From Xanthobacteraceae bacterium (lineage in GTDB: Bacteria > Pseudomonadota > Alphaproteobacteria > Rhizobiales > Xanthobacteraceae), in the NCBI GenBank assembly GCA_019746355.1, contig JAIESC010000028.1, forward strand, positions 1 to 64,000: DNA of 64,000 bases. Reading direction: 5' to 3'. The notes under the pieces were generated by a model that saw only the letters and a list, made by a program, of their open reading frames with translations, was not told where the DNA came from and did not search any database. Position numbers and translations under genes: made by a program. Shown piece after piece: positions 1 through 7,878 of the stretch. Numbering within the stretch: the first letter of the stretch is position 1; each line of letters begins with the position of its first letter.

Positions 1-299
1 TCGACCACGTCGTCGTGCAAGAGCGTCGCGGTGTGCATGAACTCGACCGCGGCGGCGAGCTTGATGTGATGGTCGCCCGCGTAGCCGGTCAGGCTCGCCA
101 TGGCGAGCGTGAGCAGCGGCCGCAGCCGCTTGCCGCCCGAGGAGATCAGGTGGTTGGCGACCTCCGGGATCATCGCCACCTCGGAGCCGGTGCGCGACAG
201 GATCTCGGTATTGACCCGCGCCATGTCGGCGTTGGTCAGCTCGACCAGCCGGTCGATACTGGCATCGGAAGCCGGACTGAATGGGATGACGACGGCCAA
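1..299 (-). CDS. polyprenyl (octaprenyl-type) diphosphate synthase, N-terminal part
   Basis: This gene is cut by the left edge; only about the first 99 codons are present. The translated end reads LLHDDVV, the first aspartate-rich motif of all-trans polyprenyl diphosphate synthases, preceded by the GGKRLRP motif that binds isopentenyl diphosphate. Enzymes of this family build the side chain of ubiquinone. The start is uncertain: a TTG at 299 has GAGAG just upstream and gives a protein beginning AVVIPF, close to relatives as I remember them, while a GTG at 311 is also in frame. It is divergent from the glycosyltransferase gene at 444. The two catalytic regions beyond the edge cannot be judged. 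Confidence 0.85.
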   Translation of the reverse strand, partial: MAVVIPFSPASDASIDRLVELTNADMARVNTEILSRTGSEVAMIPEVANHLISSGGKRLRPLLTLAMASLTGYAGDHHIKLAAAVEFMHTATLLHDDVV

Positions 300-443
300 A
301 GCGCTCTCCACAACCCTTGTTAGCCAACAGGCCGGAGCAAATAGCACGAGAACAGATAGAAACGCTATGATAGGCGGGCAAGAGCGCCGGCCCGAGGTGT
401 GACGGGATTTTCCTTGAACCCGTGGGGCGGTGGGAGAGGTCCC

Positions 444-1424
444 ATGCTTTCGAGCGACGCCAGTCAGTCCTCAGCCGAAATGGTCGGCCTGAGCCGGATT
501 GCCGTGCTGGTGCCCTGCTACAACGAGGAAGCCGCGATCGGCACGGTCGTTGCCGATTTCCGCGCGGCGCTGCCGGACGCCGCGATCTACGTCTATGACA
601 ACAACTCGACCGACCGCACCGTCGAGGCCGCGGCGAAGGCCGGCGCAATCGTCCGCCGCGAGACCCACCAGGGCAAGGGCCGTGTGGTGCGGCGAATGTT
701 CACGGATGTGGATGCCGACATTTACGTGCTGGTCGACGGCGATGCCACCTACGATGCGCCAAGTGCGCCGAAAATGATCGGCATGCTGGTGGCCGAACGG
801 CTCGACATGGTCTGCGCGGTGCGTGTGGACCGGGAGGAGGCGGCCTACCGGCCGGGCCATCGCGCCGGCAACCGGCTGCTCACCGGCTTCGTCGGCCACG
901 TGTTCGGCCGGTCGTTCACCGACATGCTGTCGGGCTACCGCGTGTTCACCCGCCGCTTCGTCAAGTCGTTTCCGGTGCTGTCGGGCGGCTTCGAGATCGA
1001 GACGGAGCTGACGGTGCACGCGCTCGAGCTGGAATTGCCGGTGGGCGAGATGAAGACGCCGTACTATTCACGGCCGGAAGGCTCAGCCTCCAAGCTCAAC
1101 ACCTGGCGCGACGGTATCCGCATCCTGCGGACCGTGCTGCGGCTCTATCGCGCCGAGCGGCCGCTGCCGCTGTTCACGGGCCTCGGCATCTCGCTGGCGA
1201 TCATTGCGATCGGCCTCGCGATCCCGATCTTCGTGACCTACCTGCAGGAAGGGATCGTGCCGCGCCTGCCGACCGCGGTGCTTTCGACCGGGCTGATGGT
1301 GCTGGCGTTTCTCTCCATCACCTGCGGCATCATCCTCGACACGGTGACGCGCGGCCGCCGCGAGCTGAAGCTGCTTGCATACCTGGCGCAGCGCGCCCCG
1401 GCCGAGGAGCGGCGACGGAGTTGA
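444..1424 (+). CDS. membrane-anchored family 2 glycosyltransferase
   Basis: A 326-residue protein with a GT-A fold N-terminal domain and a membrane tail. Visible motifs are VPCYNEE (residues 23-29), YDNNSTDRT (about 51-59) and the metal-binding acidic motif VDGDATYD (about 97-104). Two hydrophobic segments follow at roughly 236-256 and 268-290, as in dolichyl-phosphate-mannose-synthase-like enzymes that move a sugar from a nucleotide donor to a lipid carrier or envelope glycan. The ATG at 444 was preferred to upstream in-frame starts because GGGAGAGG lies about 5 bases before it. The stop lies 4 bases before the GTG of the next gene, so the two are probably co-transcribed. The sugar and acceptor are unknown. 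Confidence 0.85.
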   Translation: MLSSDASQSSAEMVGLSRIAVLVPCYNEEAAIGTVVADFRAALPDAAIYVYDNNSTDRTVEAAAKAGAIVRRETHQGKGRVVRRMFTDVDADIYVLVDGDATYDAPSAPKMIGMLVAERLDMVCAVRVDREEAAYRPGHRAGNRLLTGFVGHVFGRSFTDMLSGYRVFTRRFVKSFPVLSGGFEIETELTVHALELELPVGEMKTPYYSRPEGSASKLNTWRDGIRILRTVLRLYRAERPLPLFTGLGISLAIIAIGLAIPIFVTYLQEGIVPRLPTAVLSTGLMVLAFLSITCGIILDTVTRGRRELKLLAYLAQRAPAEERRRS

Positions 1425-1428
1425 GAGC

Positions 1429-2436
1429 GTGCACGAACTGGTGCGCACCAACAATGCGGTGCTGATCACGGCGATCGAGGCGCTGCTCAAGGCGGCCGAC
1501 ATTCCGCACGTGGTGCTCGACCGCCACATGAGCGTGCTGGAAGGCTCGCTCGGCATCCTGCCGCGACGCATCCTGGTCGATGCCGAGAACTGGGAGACCG
1601 CGCGGCAACTGCTCGAGGAGGCTGGTCTCGCCCATGAGCTCCGCCCGGACAAGGCGGGGCCGCCGGTGCGGTCAACGCCCGACCTCACCGACGACGCGGT
1701 GCTCGGCGGGCGGCTGCGCTTGCGACAGAAGCGCAAGGGCCACCGCGTCGGCCATGATGCGATCCTGCTTGCAGCCGCGACCGAGGTGCGGTCCGGCGAC
1801 CGCGTGGTGGAGTTCGGCGCGGGCGTGGGAGCCGCGGGGCTCGCGCTCGCGGTGCGCGTGCCGGACGTCGAGGTGACCCTGGTGGAGATCGAGCCGGAGC
1901 TGACCGCGCTCGCGCTCGCCAATATCGGGCGCAACGGGCTGTCGCAGCGGGTGAGGGCGGTGACGCTCGACGTCACCGGCCCGCCCGAGCAGTTTGCGGG
2001 GCACGGCATTCCGCCCGGCACGGCCGATCACGTGCTGATGAATCCGCCGTTCCATGATCCGGCGCGGCAGAACGTCTCGCCCGATCCGGACAAGCGGCTG
2101 GCGCACGCGGCCGCCGACGGCACGCTCGTGGCCTGGGTCGATGCGGCGTCGCGCGTGCTGCATTCGGCCGGTGCGCTGACGCTGATCTGGCGTGCCGACG
2201 GGCTTGCCGATGTGCTGGCGGCGCTCGACATCGGCTTCGGCGGCGTCGCGGTGCTGCCGGTGCATGGCCGCGCCGGCCAGCCGGCCGTTCGCGTGCTGGT
2301 TTCCGCGCGCAAGGGCAGCCGCGCGCCACTGGTGCTGCTGCCGGGGCTGGTGCTCAATTACGAAGACGGGAAGCCGACCGTCGAGGCCGAGGCGATCCTG
2401 CGCGGCGCGGAGCCGCTGGCGATGACGCCAGGTTAG
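1429..2436 (+). CDS. DUF2007 domain fused to TrmN6-like SAM methyltransferase
   Basis: A 335-residue two-domain protein. Residues about 3-70 match DUF2007 (a small putative signal-transducing domain; MSVLEGSLGILPRR is visible). From about residue 90 it is a Rossmann SAM-dependent methyltransferase with VVEFGAGVGAAG (127-138, SAM loop) and the catalytic NPPF motif (205-208) of adenine-N6 methyltransferases. The methyltransferase part resembles the TrmN6/YfiC group that modifies A37 of tRNA1(Val). The opening RLRLRQKRKGHRVGHDAI is typical of alphaproteobacterial members. The GTG start at 1429 sits directly after the glycosyltransferase stop. In relatives I recall these as two separate adjacent genes, so a single uninterrupted frame here is unusual. 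The RNA target is inferred. Confidence 0.8.
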   Translation: MHELVRTNNAVLITAIEALLKAADIPHVVLDRHMSVLEGSLGILPRRILVDAENWETARQLLEEAGLAHELRPDKAGPPVRSTPDLTDDAVLGGRLRLRQKRKGHRVGHDAILLAAATEVRSGDRVVEFGAGVGAAGLALAVRVPDVEVTLVEIEPELTALALANIGRNGLSQRVRAVTLDVTGPPEQFAGHGIPPGTADHVLMNPPFHDPARQNVSPDPDKRLAHAAADGTLVAWVDAASRVLHSAGALTLIWRADGLADVLAALDIGFGGVAVLPVHGRAGQPAVRVLVSARKGSRAPLVLLPGLVLNYEDGKPTVEAEAILRGAEPLAMTPG

Positions 2437-2478
2437 CTCGGCAAAATTCCGTTTCGGTTGACGGGATTCTATCCGTTC

Positions 2479-2560
2479 ATTCCCGCCCAAGCGGGAATCC
2501 AGGATCCCAAGCAAGGACTTGGCTGTTGGCCCTGGGTTCCCGCTCCCGCGGGGACGAACG
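2479..2560. repeat. dispersed palindromic repeat between convergent genes
   Basis: Two elements are visible. The first is a perfect palindrome, ATTCCCGC-CCAA-GCGGGAAT (2479-2498). The second, 2532-2560, begins CTGGGTTCCCGCTCCCGC and is nearly identical to one arm of the large inverted repeat at 50916-50998. The stretch lies between the stops of the methyltransferase and hydrolase genes, so it may also act as a bidirectional terminator. Confidence 0.7.
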
Positions 2561-2576
2561 GGGAGAGGTTTGCGCT

Positions 2577-3422
2577 CTAAAGGCCGGCACCGGCCAAAAA
2601 ATGAGCGGTCGCTTTGGCAAGACCATCCGGATTGTCGCCGGCAAGATCGTGGCTGCCCGCAAGCTCGATCGCCTGCGCCCGCGGAGCGACCTCCTTCACC
2701 TTGGCGAGCGTCGTCGCGTCGAACATGTCGGAGGCCTGGCCGCGGATCACCAAAGCGGGGACTTTCAAATCCGCCAGCATCGGCCAGAAGAAGGCCGGCA
2801 CCGGAGCCGACTGGCCGGTGTCGAGCGCCTTTTTGAAATTGTCGCGAAAATAGAGATCGCGCCGGAGCTGAAAGCCGCCGGCGACCGGCTTGAGGAAGGC
2901 TTCGTAGCGGGCGCGCAGCGCAGGCGTCGCGTCCTCCTCGTGGTAGGCCAGCGCTTCGTCGATCGAGGCGAACACGTCCGGCTGCCGGCCGATCCGCTCG
3001 GCGGTGGCGCGCCGCCCGGCCGCGGCAATGTCGGGGGCGAAGTCGACCAGCACCACGGCCGCGGCACGATCCGCCTGCCAGCCGGCGGTGGCGAGCGCGA
3101 CGCGCCCGCCGAACGAATGGCCGATCAGCACCGCGCTGCGCCAGCCGAGGGTATCGAGCACATTCAGCACGTCGCCGGACAGCGTCTCGAGCTTGTAGTC
3201 GCGCGACGGGCTGAAGCCCGACTGGCCGAAGCCGCGCATGTCGATCGCGACAACCTCGCGGTCGCTCGCGAGCGCCGAAGCGGGGCCGATCCAGTCGTAG
3301 GAGAAGTACGAGAGGCCGTGCACGATCAGCGCCGGCGTGCGGCCTCCTTTGCCGAAGCGGCGGTAGAAGATGTCGACGTCGCCGGACCGGACCGATCCCG
3401 ACGACACTTCGGAGGCTGCCAT
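2577..3422 (-). CDS. alpha/beta hydrolase, possible meta-cleavage product hydrolase
   Basis: A 281-residue alpha/beta-hydrolase-fold protein. The nucleophile serine is in GHSFGG (Ser103), the oxyanion region is around HGLSYFSYDW (35-44), and the histidine is in AGSHDL (His258); an acid residue lies in the IRGQASDMFD stretch. The start codon overlaps the stop of the extradiol dioxygenase gene (TGATG), so the two are probably translationally coupled. That pairing suggests hydrolysis of a ring-cleavage product, as MhpC does after MhpB. The nucleophile loop differs from the GNSMGG of classical MhpC, so the substrate is not settled. It is the last gene of the leftward cluster. Confidence 0.75.
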   Translation of the reverse strand: MAASEVSSGSVRSGDVDIFYRRFGKGGRTPALIVHGLSYFSYDWIGPASALASDREVVAIDMRGFGQSGFSPSRDYKLETLSGDVLNVLDTLGWRSAVLIGHSFGGRVALATAGWQADRAAAVVLVDFAPDIAAAGRRATAERIGRQPDVFASIDEALAYHEEDATPALRARYEAFLKPVAGGFQLRRDLYFRDNFKKALDTGQSAPVPAFFWPMLADLKVPALVIRGQASDMFDATTLAKVKEVAPRAQAIELAGSHDLAGDNPDGLAKATAHFLAGAGL

Positions 3423-4363
3423 CAGGCCTGTCCGACCACGATGCCCATGCCGGTGATCCATTCCGGCACCAGGTGGTAGTAGCGGAGCTCAGGCTGCGTC
3501 TGTCCCATGCGCTGCACGGCGGACGCGGCGGCAACCCAGGTCCGCACCTCGTGCGCGCCGAAGCCCGCGACCCGGTCGATCTCCGCGTCGCTCATCGTGT
3601 CGAAGGCCTCGAGCCGGCCGTCGACGAAGCGGGTCAGGAAGTCGCGATCCCACTGCTCGTCGGGCGGCAGGCACGGGCCCTTGCCGGCGACGAGATCGCG
3701 CGCCGCGCGGAGGACGCGGTTCTCGCGCGCGTCGAGCTCCTCCTGGGTGGGCGTGTGGCGCACGATCAGCCGCTGCGCGACGCTCGGCGGGCTCATCTCG
3801 AGCCGCGGCGTCGGCGGATCGTGCGACAGGCCGCCCGAGCCGACCACGGTGATCCGCATGTCCTGCTCCGCGAGGAAGTCGCCGACCGCAGCGCCGAAGT
3901 TGCGGACACGGCGGAACGAGGGCCGCGGATCGGCCGCGCAATTGATCACGATCGGCAGAACGCTGTAGCGCGCGAGCGCTCCGGTGAGCTTGTAGAGCGG
4001 AATGGTGACGCCGTGATCGACCTTCATAGCATGCGACAGCGCCACGTCGAAATCGCGCGCCTGAAGGTTGCGCACGCACTGCAAGGCGAGATCGCGCGGC
4101 ACGCGCAACGGGCCGGCCTCCAGGTGCCAGTCCTTGGTGCTTTCGGCGGCGGTGCCGATGCAGAAGGCGGGCATCAGGTCGTAGAACAGGCCGTTGAAAT
4201 GGTCGGGACCGAACACCACGACGAGGTCGGGATTGAATTTGTGCAATGCCGCCGCGCATTGATCGAGCTCGCGGAAGAACTGCGCCTGCACGCCCTGTTC
4301 CGACTCCTCGATGTCGGTGGTCATCAGCGGGCTGTGCGAGCAGCAGATGAGCTGGACCGGCAT
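3422..4363 (-). CDS. mhpB: MhpB-like class III extradiol dioxygenase
   Basis: A 313-residue protein, close to the 314 of E. coli MhpB (2,3-dihydroxyphenylpropionate 1,2-dioxygenase), which opens catechol-type rings at the meta position using Fe(II) and oxygen. Family landmarks are visible along the whole length: CSHSPL near the N-terminus, GPDHFNGLFYD, MKVDHG, VGSGGLSHDPP and the C-terminal EWITGMG. The histidines in the first three are candidate metal or catalytic residues. Start at 4363 is supported by GGGAGAA upstream. Neighbours are a decarboxylase-like protein upstream and a hydrolase downstream, which fits a short catabolic unit. The true substrate could be another catechol such as a decarboxylated phthalate; the symbol marks family, not proven substrate. 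Confidence 0.85.
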   Translation of the reverse strand: MPVQLICCSHSPLMTTDIEESEQGVQAQFFRELDQCAAALHKFNPDLVVVFGPDHFNGLFYDLMPAFCIGTAAESTKDWHLEAGPLRVPRDLALQCVRNLQARDFDVALSHAMKVDHGVTIPLYKLTGALARYSVLPIVINCAADPRPSFRRVRNFGAAVGDFLAEQDMRITVVGSGGLSHDPPTPRLEMSPPSVAQRLIVRHTPTQEELDARENRVLRAARDLVAGKGPCLPPDEQWDRDFLTRFVDGRLEAFDTMSDAEIDRVAGFGAHEVRTWVAAASAVQRMGQTQPELRYYHLVPEWITGMGIVVGQA

Positions 4364-4385
4364 GACGTTCTCCCAATTCTCAATT

Positions 4386-5384
4386 CTAAACTCGCGTGTC
4401 GCCGCCGAGCGTGCTTTCGGCGAACATCTCGTCGACCGAGAGTAATCGCACCGCGAGCCCCTGTTCAAATGAATAGCGCGCCATGGCCTCGAGCGTCCGG
4501 CGGTTCTGCGCGTTCAGCCCGTAAGACCAGTAGTCGTCGCCCATCAGCGCGCGGGTCTCGTCGTATTCGGCGTTGACCCAGGGCAGGCCGATCTTCAGCG
4601 CGGTGGTCTCGGCGAACTCGGCGTCGGCCAGCCGCTTCGCCCTGGTGAAGGCCTTGCAGAGGCTCGCGGCAAGCCAGGGGTTCTTCTCGTGCACGTCGCG
4701 ACGCACGCCGAGCGCGTGCATGATCGGGAAGATGCCGGTCTTGCGGTGGTAGTCGCGCTCGGCCGCGCGGTAGTCCGGAAAGAGCCGTGCCACCTGTGGA
4801 TGGCCCGAGACGAAGCACGACGGCCGCCGTGCCGCCATCACGCCATCGAGCGCGCCTGCGGCCAGCATCCCCGACAGCGTCTGGCCGTCGGGGGCCGGCG
4901 AAAGCGGGAAGCCCTGCGGCAGATTGAGCGGGAATTTCTCGCGACGACCCGGATTCTCGAGGCCGCCTTGCACCCAGTTGATGTCCTTCGCAGCGATGCC
5001 GAACTCGTCCTGCAGATAGCCGCGGAACCACATCACCGCCGACATTTGATATTCGGGAACGCCGATGCGTTTGCCGCGCAGATCGGCCGGACCGGCAATG
5101 CCGCGGTCGGTGCGGATGTAGACCGCCGAATGGCGAAACATCCGCGAGAGAAACACCGGCACGGCGACGTACGGGCACATGCCGCGGGAGAGCGCGATCA
5201 GATAGGGGCTGAAGCCGATCTCGGCGACCTCGAACTCGCCGTGGAAATAGGCGCGCTCGAAGCACTCCTCGACCGGCATGGTCAGGTAGTTGACCTCGCA
5301 CCCCTCGATCGACACCCGCCCGTCGGTCAGCGGGCGGATGCGATCGTAGTCCCAGGTGGCGACAGTGATGGGCAGCCGGCTCAT
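4386..5384 (-). CDS. 4,5-dihydroxyphthalate decarboxylase-like protein
   Basis: A 332-residue protein without signal peptide, resembling the Pht5/4,5-dihydroxyphthalate decarboxylase group (a periplasmic-binding-protein fold related to NMT1/THI5). It starts LPITVATWDYDRIRPL, and the internal DLRGKRIGVPEYQMSA is typical of the group. Members remove a carboxylate from dihydroxyphthalates to give protocatechuate; others are annotated only as substrate-binding proteins. The lack of an export signal favours a cytoplasmic enzyme. It lies 22 bases upstream of the extradiol dioxygenase gene and 7 bases downstream of a Bug receptor gene, so uptake, decarboxylation, ring cleavage and hydrolysis could be encoded in order. 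The catalytic assignment is inferred. Confidence 0.7.
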   Translation of the reverse strand: MSRLPITVATWDYDRIRPLTDGRVSIEGCEVNYLTMPVEECFERAYFHGEFEVAEIGFSPYLIALSRGMCPYVAVPVFLSRMFRHSAVYIRTDRGIAGPADLRGKRIGVPEYQMSAVMWFRGYLQDEFGIAAKDINWVQGGLENPGRREKFPLNLPQGFPLSPAPDGQTLSGMLAAGALDGVMAARRPSCFVSGHPQVARLFPDYRAAERDYHRKTGIFPIMHALGVRRDVHEKNPWLAASLCKAFTRAKRLADAEFAETTALKIGLPWVNAEYDETRALMGDDYWSYGLNAQNRRTLEAMARYSFEQGLAVRLLSVDEMFAESTLGGDTRV

Positions 5385-5391
5385 GGTCGGG

Positions 5392-6351
5392 CTATTGCTC
5401 GATCTTGATGTCGATCTTGCGGATCAGGCTGCCCATCCGCGCGCTTTCCGCATCGATCAGCGTCTTGAACTCGGCCACCGAGCCGCCGACGGCCGTGACG
5501 AAGATCTTGTCGAAGCTCGCGCGATAGTCCGGCTGCTGCGAGATCGCCTTCGCCTCGGCGTTGAGCTTGTCGATGATCGCCTGCGGCGTGCCGGCCGGGG
5601 CGAGCAGTCCGAACCAGCCGACGAAGACGAGGTCGTCGTAGCCGAGCTCCTTGGTGGTGGGCACGCCGGGCAGGACCCCGACGCGCTTGGGCCCGGTCAC
5701 GGCCAGCGCGCGGAGCTTGCCGGACGACAGCATGCCGGTGATCGGCGGGACGCCGGCGACCACCATGTCGACGCGGCCGCCCATCACGTCCTGGAACGCG
5801 GTGGGGAACGCACGATAAGGCACATGCGTCATGTTGAGCTTCTCTTGGTCGCGCAGAAGCTCGCCGAGCAGGTGCAGATTGGTGCCGACCCCGGGCGAGG
5901 CAAAGGTGAAGTTGCGCCCCTTCCTCGAAGCCTCGATGAAATCCTTCAGCGTCGTGATGCCAAGCTCGGGCGCGACCACGAAGGCGTTGTCGATGGTGCC
6001 GAGCAGCGAAATCGGCACCAGCGCCTTGTTCGGATCGAAATTGCGCTTGGTGTAGAGATGGCCGAGCACGGCGTTGGTGTCCTTGCTGCCGAGCAACAGT
6101 GTGTAGCCGTCCGGCTTCTGCGCCGCTGCGTATTCGGTGCCGAGCAGGCCGCCTGCGCCGAGCTTGCTTTCGACGATGACCGGCTGCCCGAGCCGCTTCG
6201 AAAGCGCGTCGCCGAACTGGCGCGCGATGATGTCGGGCGTCGTGCCGGCGGCGTAGGGGCATACGATGGTGATTGGACGCGACGGCCAAGCCTCCTGCGC
6301 ATTGGCCGTGGCGACGAGACCGAGCAGGACAGCGAAAATCGTACGAAACAA
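5392..6351 (-). CDS. Bug-family tripartite tricarboxylate transporter receptor
   Basis: Periplasmic solute-binding protein of the Bug/TctC family, which captures carboxylates for TctAB-type permeases. After a signal peptide (FRTIFAVLLGLVATANA, cleavage before QEAWP) come the family landmarks WPSRPITIVCPYAAGTTPD, KPDGYTLLLGS, VPYRAFPTAFQDVMGG and a late VPTTKELG. The TTG start at 6351 was chosen because AAAGGGG lies 6 bases upstream and it gives a clean signal peptide; an in-frame ATG at 6381 (MIHQNVKG) is an alternative. It heads a run with the decarboxylase, dioxygenase and hydrolase genes, so an aromatic carboxylate is a reasonable guess for the ligand. No TctA/TctB genes are nearby. Confidence 0.85.
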   Translation of the reverse strand: MFRTIFAVLLGLVATANAQEAWPSRPITIVCPYAAGTTPDIIARQFGDALSKRLGQPVIVESKLGAGGLLGTEYAAAQKPDGYTLLLGSKDTNAVLGHLYTKRNFDPNKALVPISLLGTIDNAFVVAPELGITTLKDFIEASRKGRNFTFASPGVGTNLHLLGELLRDQEKLNMTHVPYRAFPTAFQDVMGGRVDMVVAGVPPITGMLSSGKLRALAVTGPKRVGVLPGVPTTKELGYDDLVFVGWFGLLAPAGTPQAIIDKLNAEAKAISQQPDYRASFDKIFVTAVGGSVAEFKTLIDAESARMGSLIRKIDIKIEQ

Positions 6352-6464
6352 GGCAAGCCCCTTTACGTTCTGGTGGATCATGGCCGCGCGACATCGGCGC
6401 GGCATGGTGTTCGACACGTTCATTGCCGGTGGAGCGACGGGGCTGTCCGGCGTGCGATTTTCAG

Positions 6465-7436
6465 CTAATCGAGGCTGATCTTGGCCGCCTTCGCGACGCC
6501 GCGCCACTGCTCGAGGTCCTTGACGATGAAGTCCCGGTAGGCGTCGCCAAGCTGAAGCTCAACCTCGTAGCCGAGCTCGCTCATGCGTGCGTTCACGCCC
6601 TTGTCCTGCATCATTTTGGAAATGCCCTCCTTGAGCCTGGCAACAACAGGCTCCGGCGTGCCGGCCGGCGCAACCATGCCGTAGCCGACGATCGAGGAGA
6701 TGTTCAGCCCCACCTCCTTCAAGGTCGGCACGTCAGGCAGCGCCGGGCTGCGCTTGTTGCCGGTCACCGCGAGTGCGCGGATCTGGCCGCCTTCGACAAG
6801 GGGCTTCGCCTGCGGCGGCGTCACAAGCCCAAGGTCGACCGTGCCGGCGATCACCGCGTTGGTTGCAGGGCCGAGGCCGCTGAACGGCACGTGCACCATG
6901 TCCATGCCGGCCGTGACGTTGATCAGCGCGATGCTCAGATGCGGCGCGCTGCCGACGCCGGCGCTGCCGAAGTTCAGCTTGCCCGGATTGGCCTTGGCAT
7001 AGCCGATCAGTTCCGCCATCGACTTCAGCGGCGACTTGGCATTCACGACCACCGCGTACGGCAGTTGCAGGATGCTTGCGACGAAGACGAAGTCATTGGG
7101 GATCTTGTACGGGATCGATGCCTTCACCGCAGGCAGCACCGACAATCCATCGGTCACGGTCCAGAGCAGCGTGTAGCCGTCGGGAGCGGACTTGGCGACG
7201 AAATCCGTGCCGGTCTGGCCGGCCGCGCCGGCCTTGTTCTCGATGTAGAACTGCTGGTTGAACCCCTTGCTCAACTCCTGGGCGACGATGCGCCCGACGA
7301 GATCGGTGCCGCCGCCGGCGGCAAACGGAACCACCATGCGGACCGGTCGTGAGGGATAGTCCTGCGCTGCCGCGGGCAGCATGGCCGCAATGAGCGTGAT
7401 GGCCGCAAGCGCGACCCCGGTGCACTTTCGTCTCAT
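6465..7436 (-). CDS. Bug-family tripartite tricarboxylate transporter receptor
   Basis: A 323-residue secreted receptor. The signal peptide is MRRKCTGVALAAITLIAAML followed by PAAA before QDYPS. The Bug signature DYPSRPVRMVVPFAAGGGTD, APDGYTLLWT, VPFSGLGPATNAVIAG and DVPTLKEVG are in the usual order. Start at 7436 is set by GGAGG just upstream. It lies upstream of the first Bug receptor on the same strand with an 83-113 base gap depending on that gene's start, so the two may share a transcript. The ligand is unknown, and no permease gene accompanies it. Confidence 0.88.
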   Translation of the reverse strand: MRRKCTGVALAAITLIAAMLPAAAQDYPSRPVRMVVPFAAGGGTDLVGRIVAQELSKGFNQQFYIENKAGAAGQTGTDFVAKSAPDGYTLLWTVTDGLSVLPAVKASIPYKIPNDFVFVASILQLPYAVVVNAKSPLKSMAELIGYAKANPGKLNFGSAGVGSAPHLSIALINVTAGMDMVHVPFSGLGPATNAVIAGTVDLGLVTPPQAKPLVEGGQIRALAVTGNKRSPALPDVPTLKEVGLNISSIVGYGMVAPAGTPEPVVARLKEGISKMMQDKGVNARMSELGYEVELQLGDAYRDFIVKDLEQWRGVAKAAKISLD

Positions 7437-7878
7437 CAATCCTCCCGAGCCCTTTTTGTCGCTCGGCATTGCGCCGACTGGGCCGCCCCAAGGCATCGTA
7501 GGCTTCCGGAACCGGGCGTCAACGCGGGGCTGTTGCGGCGGCCTTGATCGCGGCATGCGCGAGCGACCGGTGCTGTTTCCCGGCGCTGGCGGTGATGGGG
7601 AGGAAAATCGGCCAGTGAAGCGGAAGCGATGTTGCGCGGCGCGGAGCCGTCGCCGATGTCGTTCCGCGGAACGGGGCTTCCTTAGGAGGCCACCTTGCGG
7701 CGCAAGCCCATGCGCCAAGCCGCCGGAATGAGCGGTGCCTGACGCGACGCCACGAGGATCGACAAGATCAGTGTGAACAGGAACAAGAGCTTCATATGAT
7801 TTTGGTCCGCGGCATACGGGCGCAAACGCACCGGCGATTCTTGCTCCAGATAAACTGCCAACGGTGTGTTAACAATGA
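7437..7878. other. intergenic stretch between divergent genes
   Basis: About 440 bases separate the receptor at 7436 from the protease gene at 7879. It should hold divergent promoters. I see no tRNA, strong palindrome or conserved gene in it apart from the weak small frame at 7682-7795. Confidence 0.5.
7682..7795 (-). CDS. possible small membrane peptide (37 residues)
   Basis: A short frame starting ATG at 7795 encodes a hydrophobic stretch (KLLFLFTLILSILVAS) followed by a basic tail ending MGLRRKVAS. The one-helix, positive-tail layout is plausible for a small membrane protein, but no ribosome binding site is visible and I do not recognise a family. It may be chance. Confidence 0.25.
   Translation of the reverse strand: MKLLFLFTLILSILVASRQAPLIPAAWRMGLRRKVAS

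Noticed and set aside
1672..3534. A 620-codon minus-strand frame covering parts of three genes
   Set aside because: It crosses an intergenic repeat and overlaps genes in other frames with better family support.
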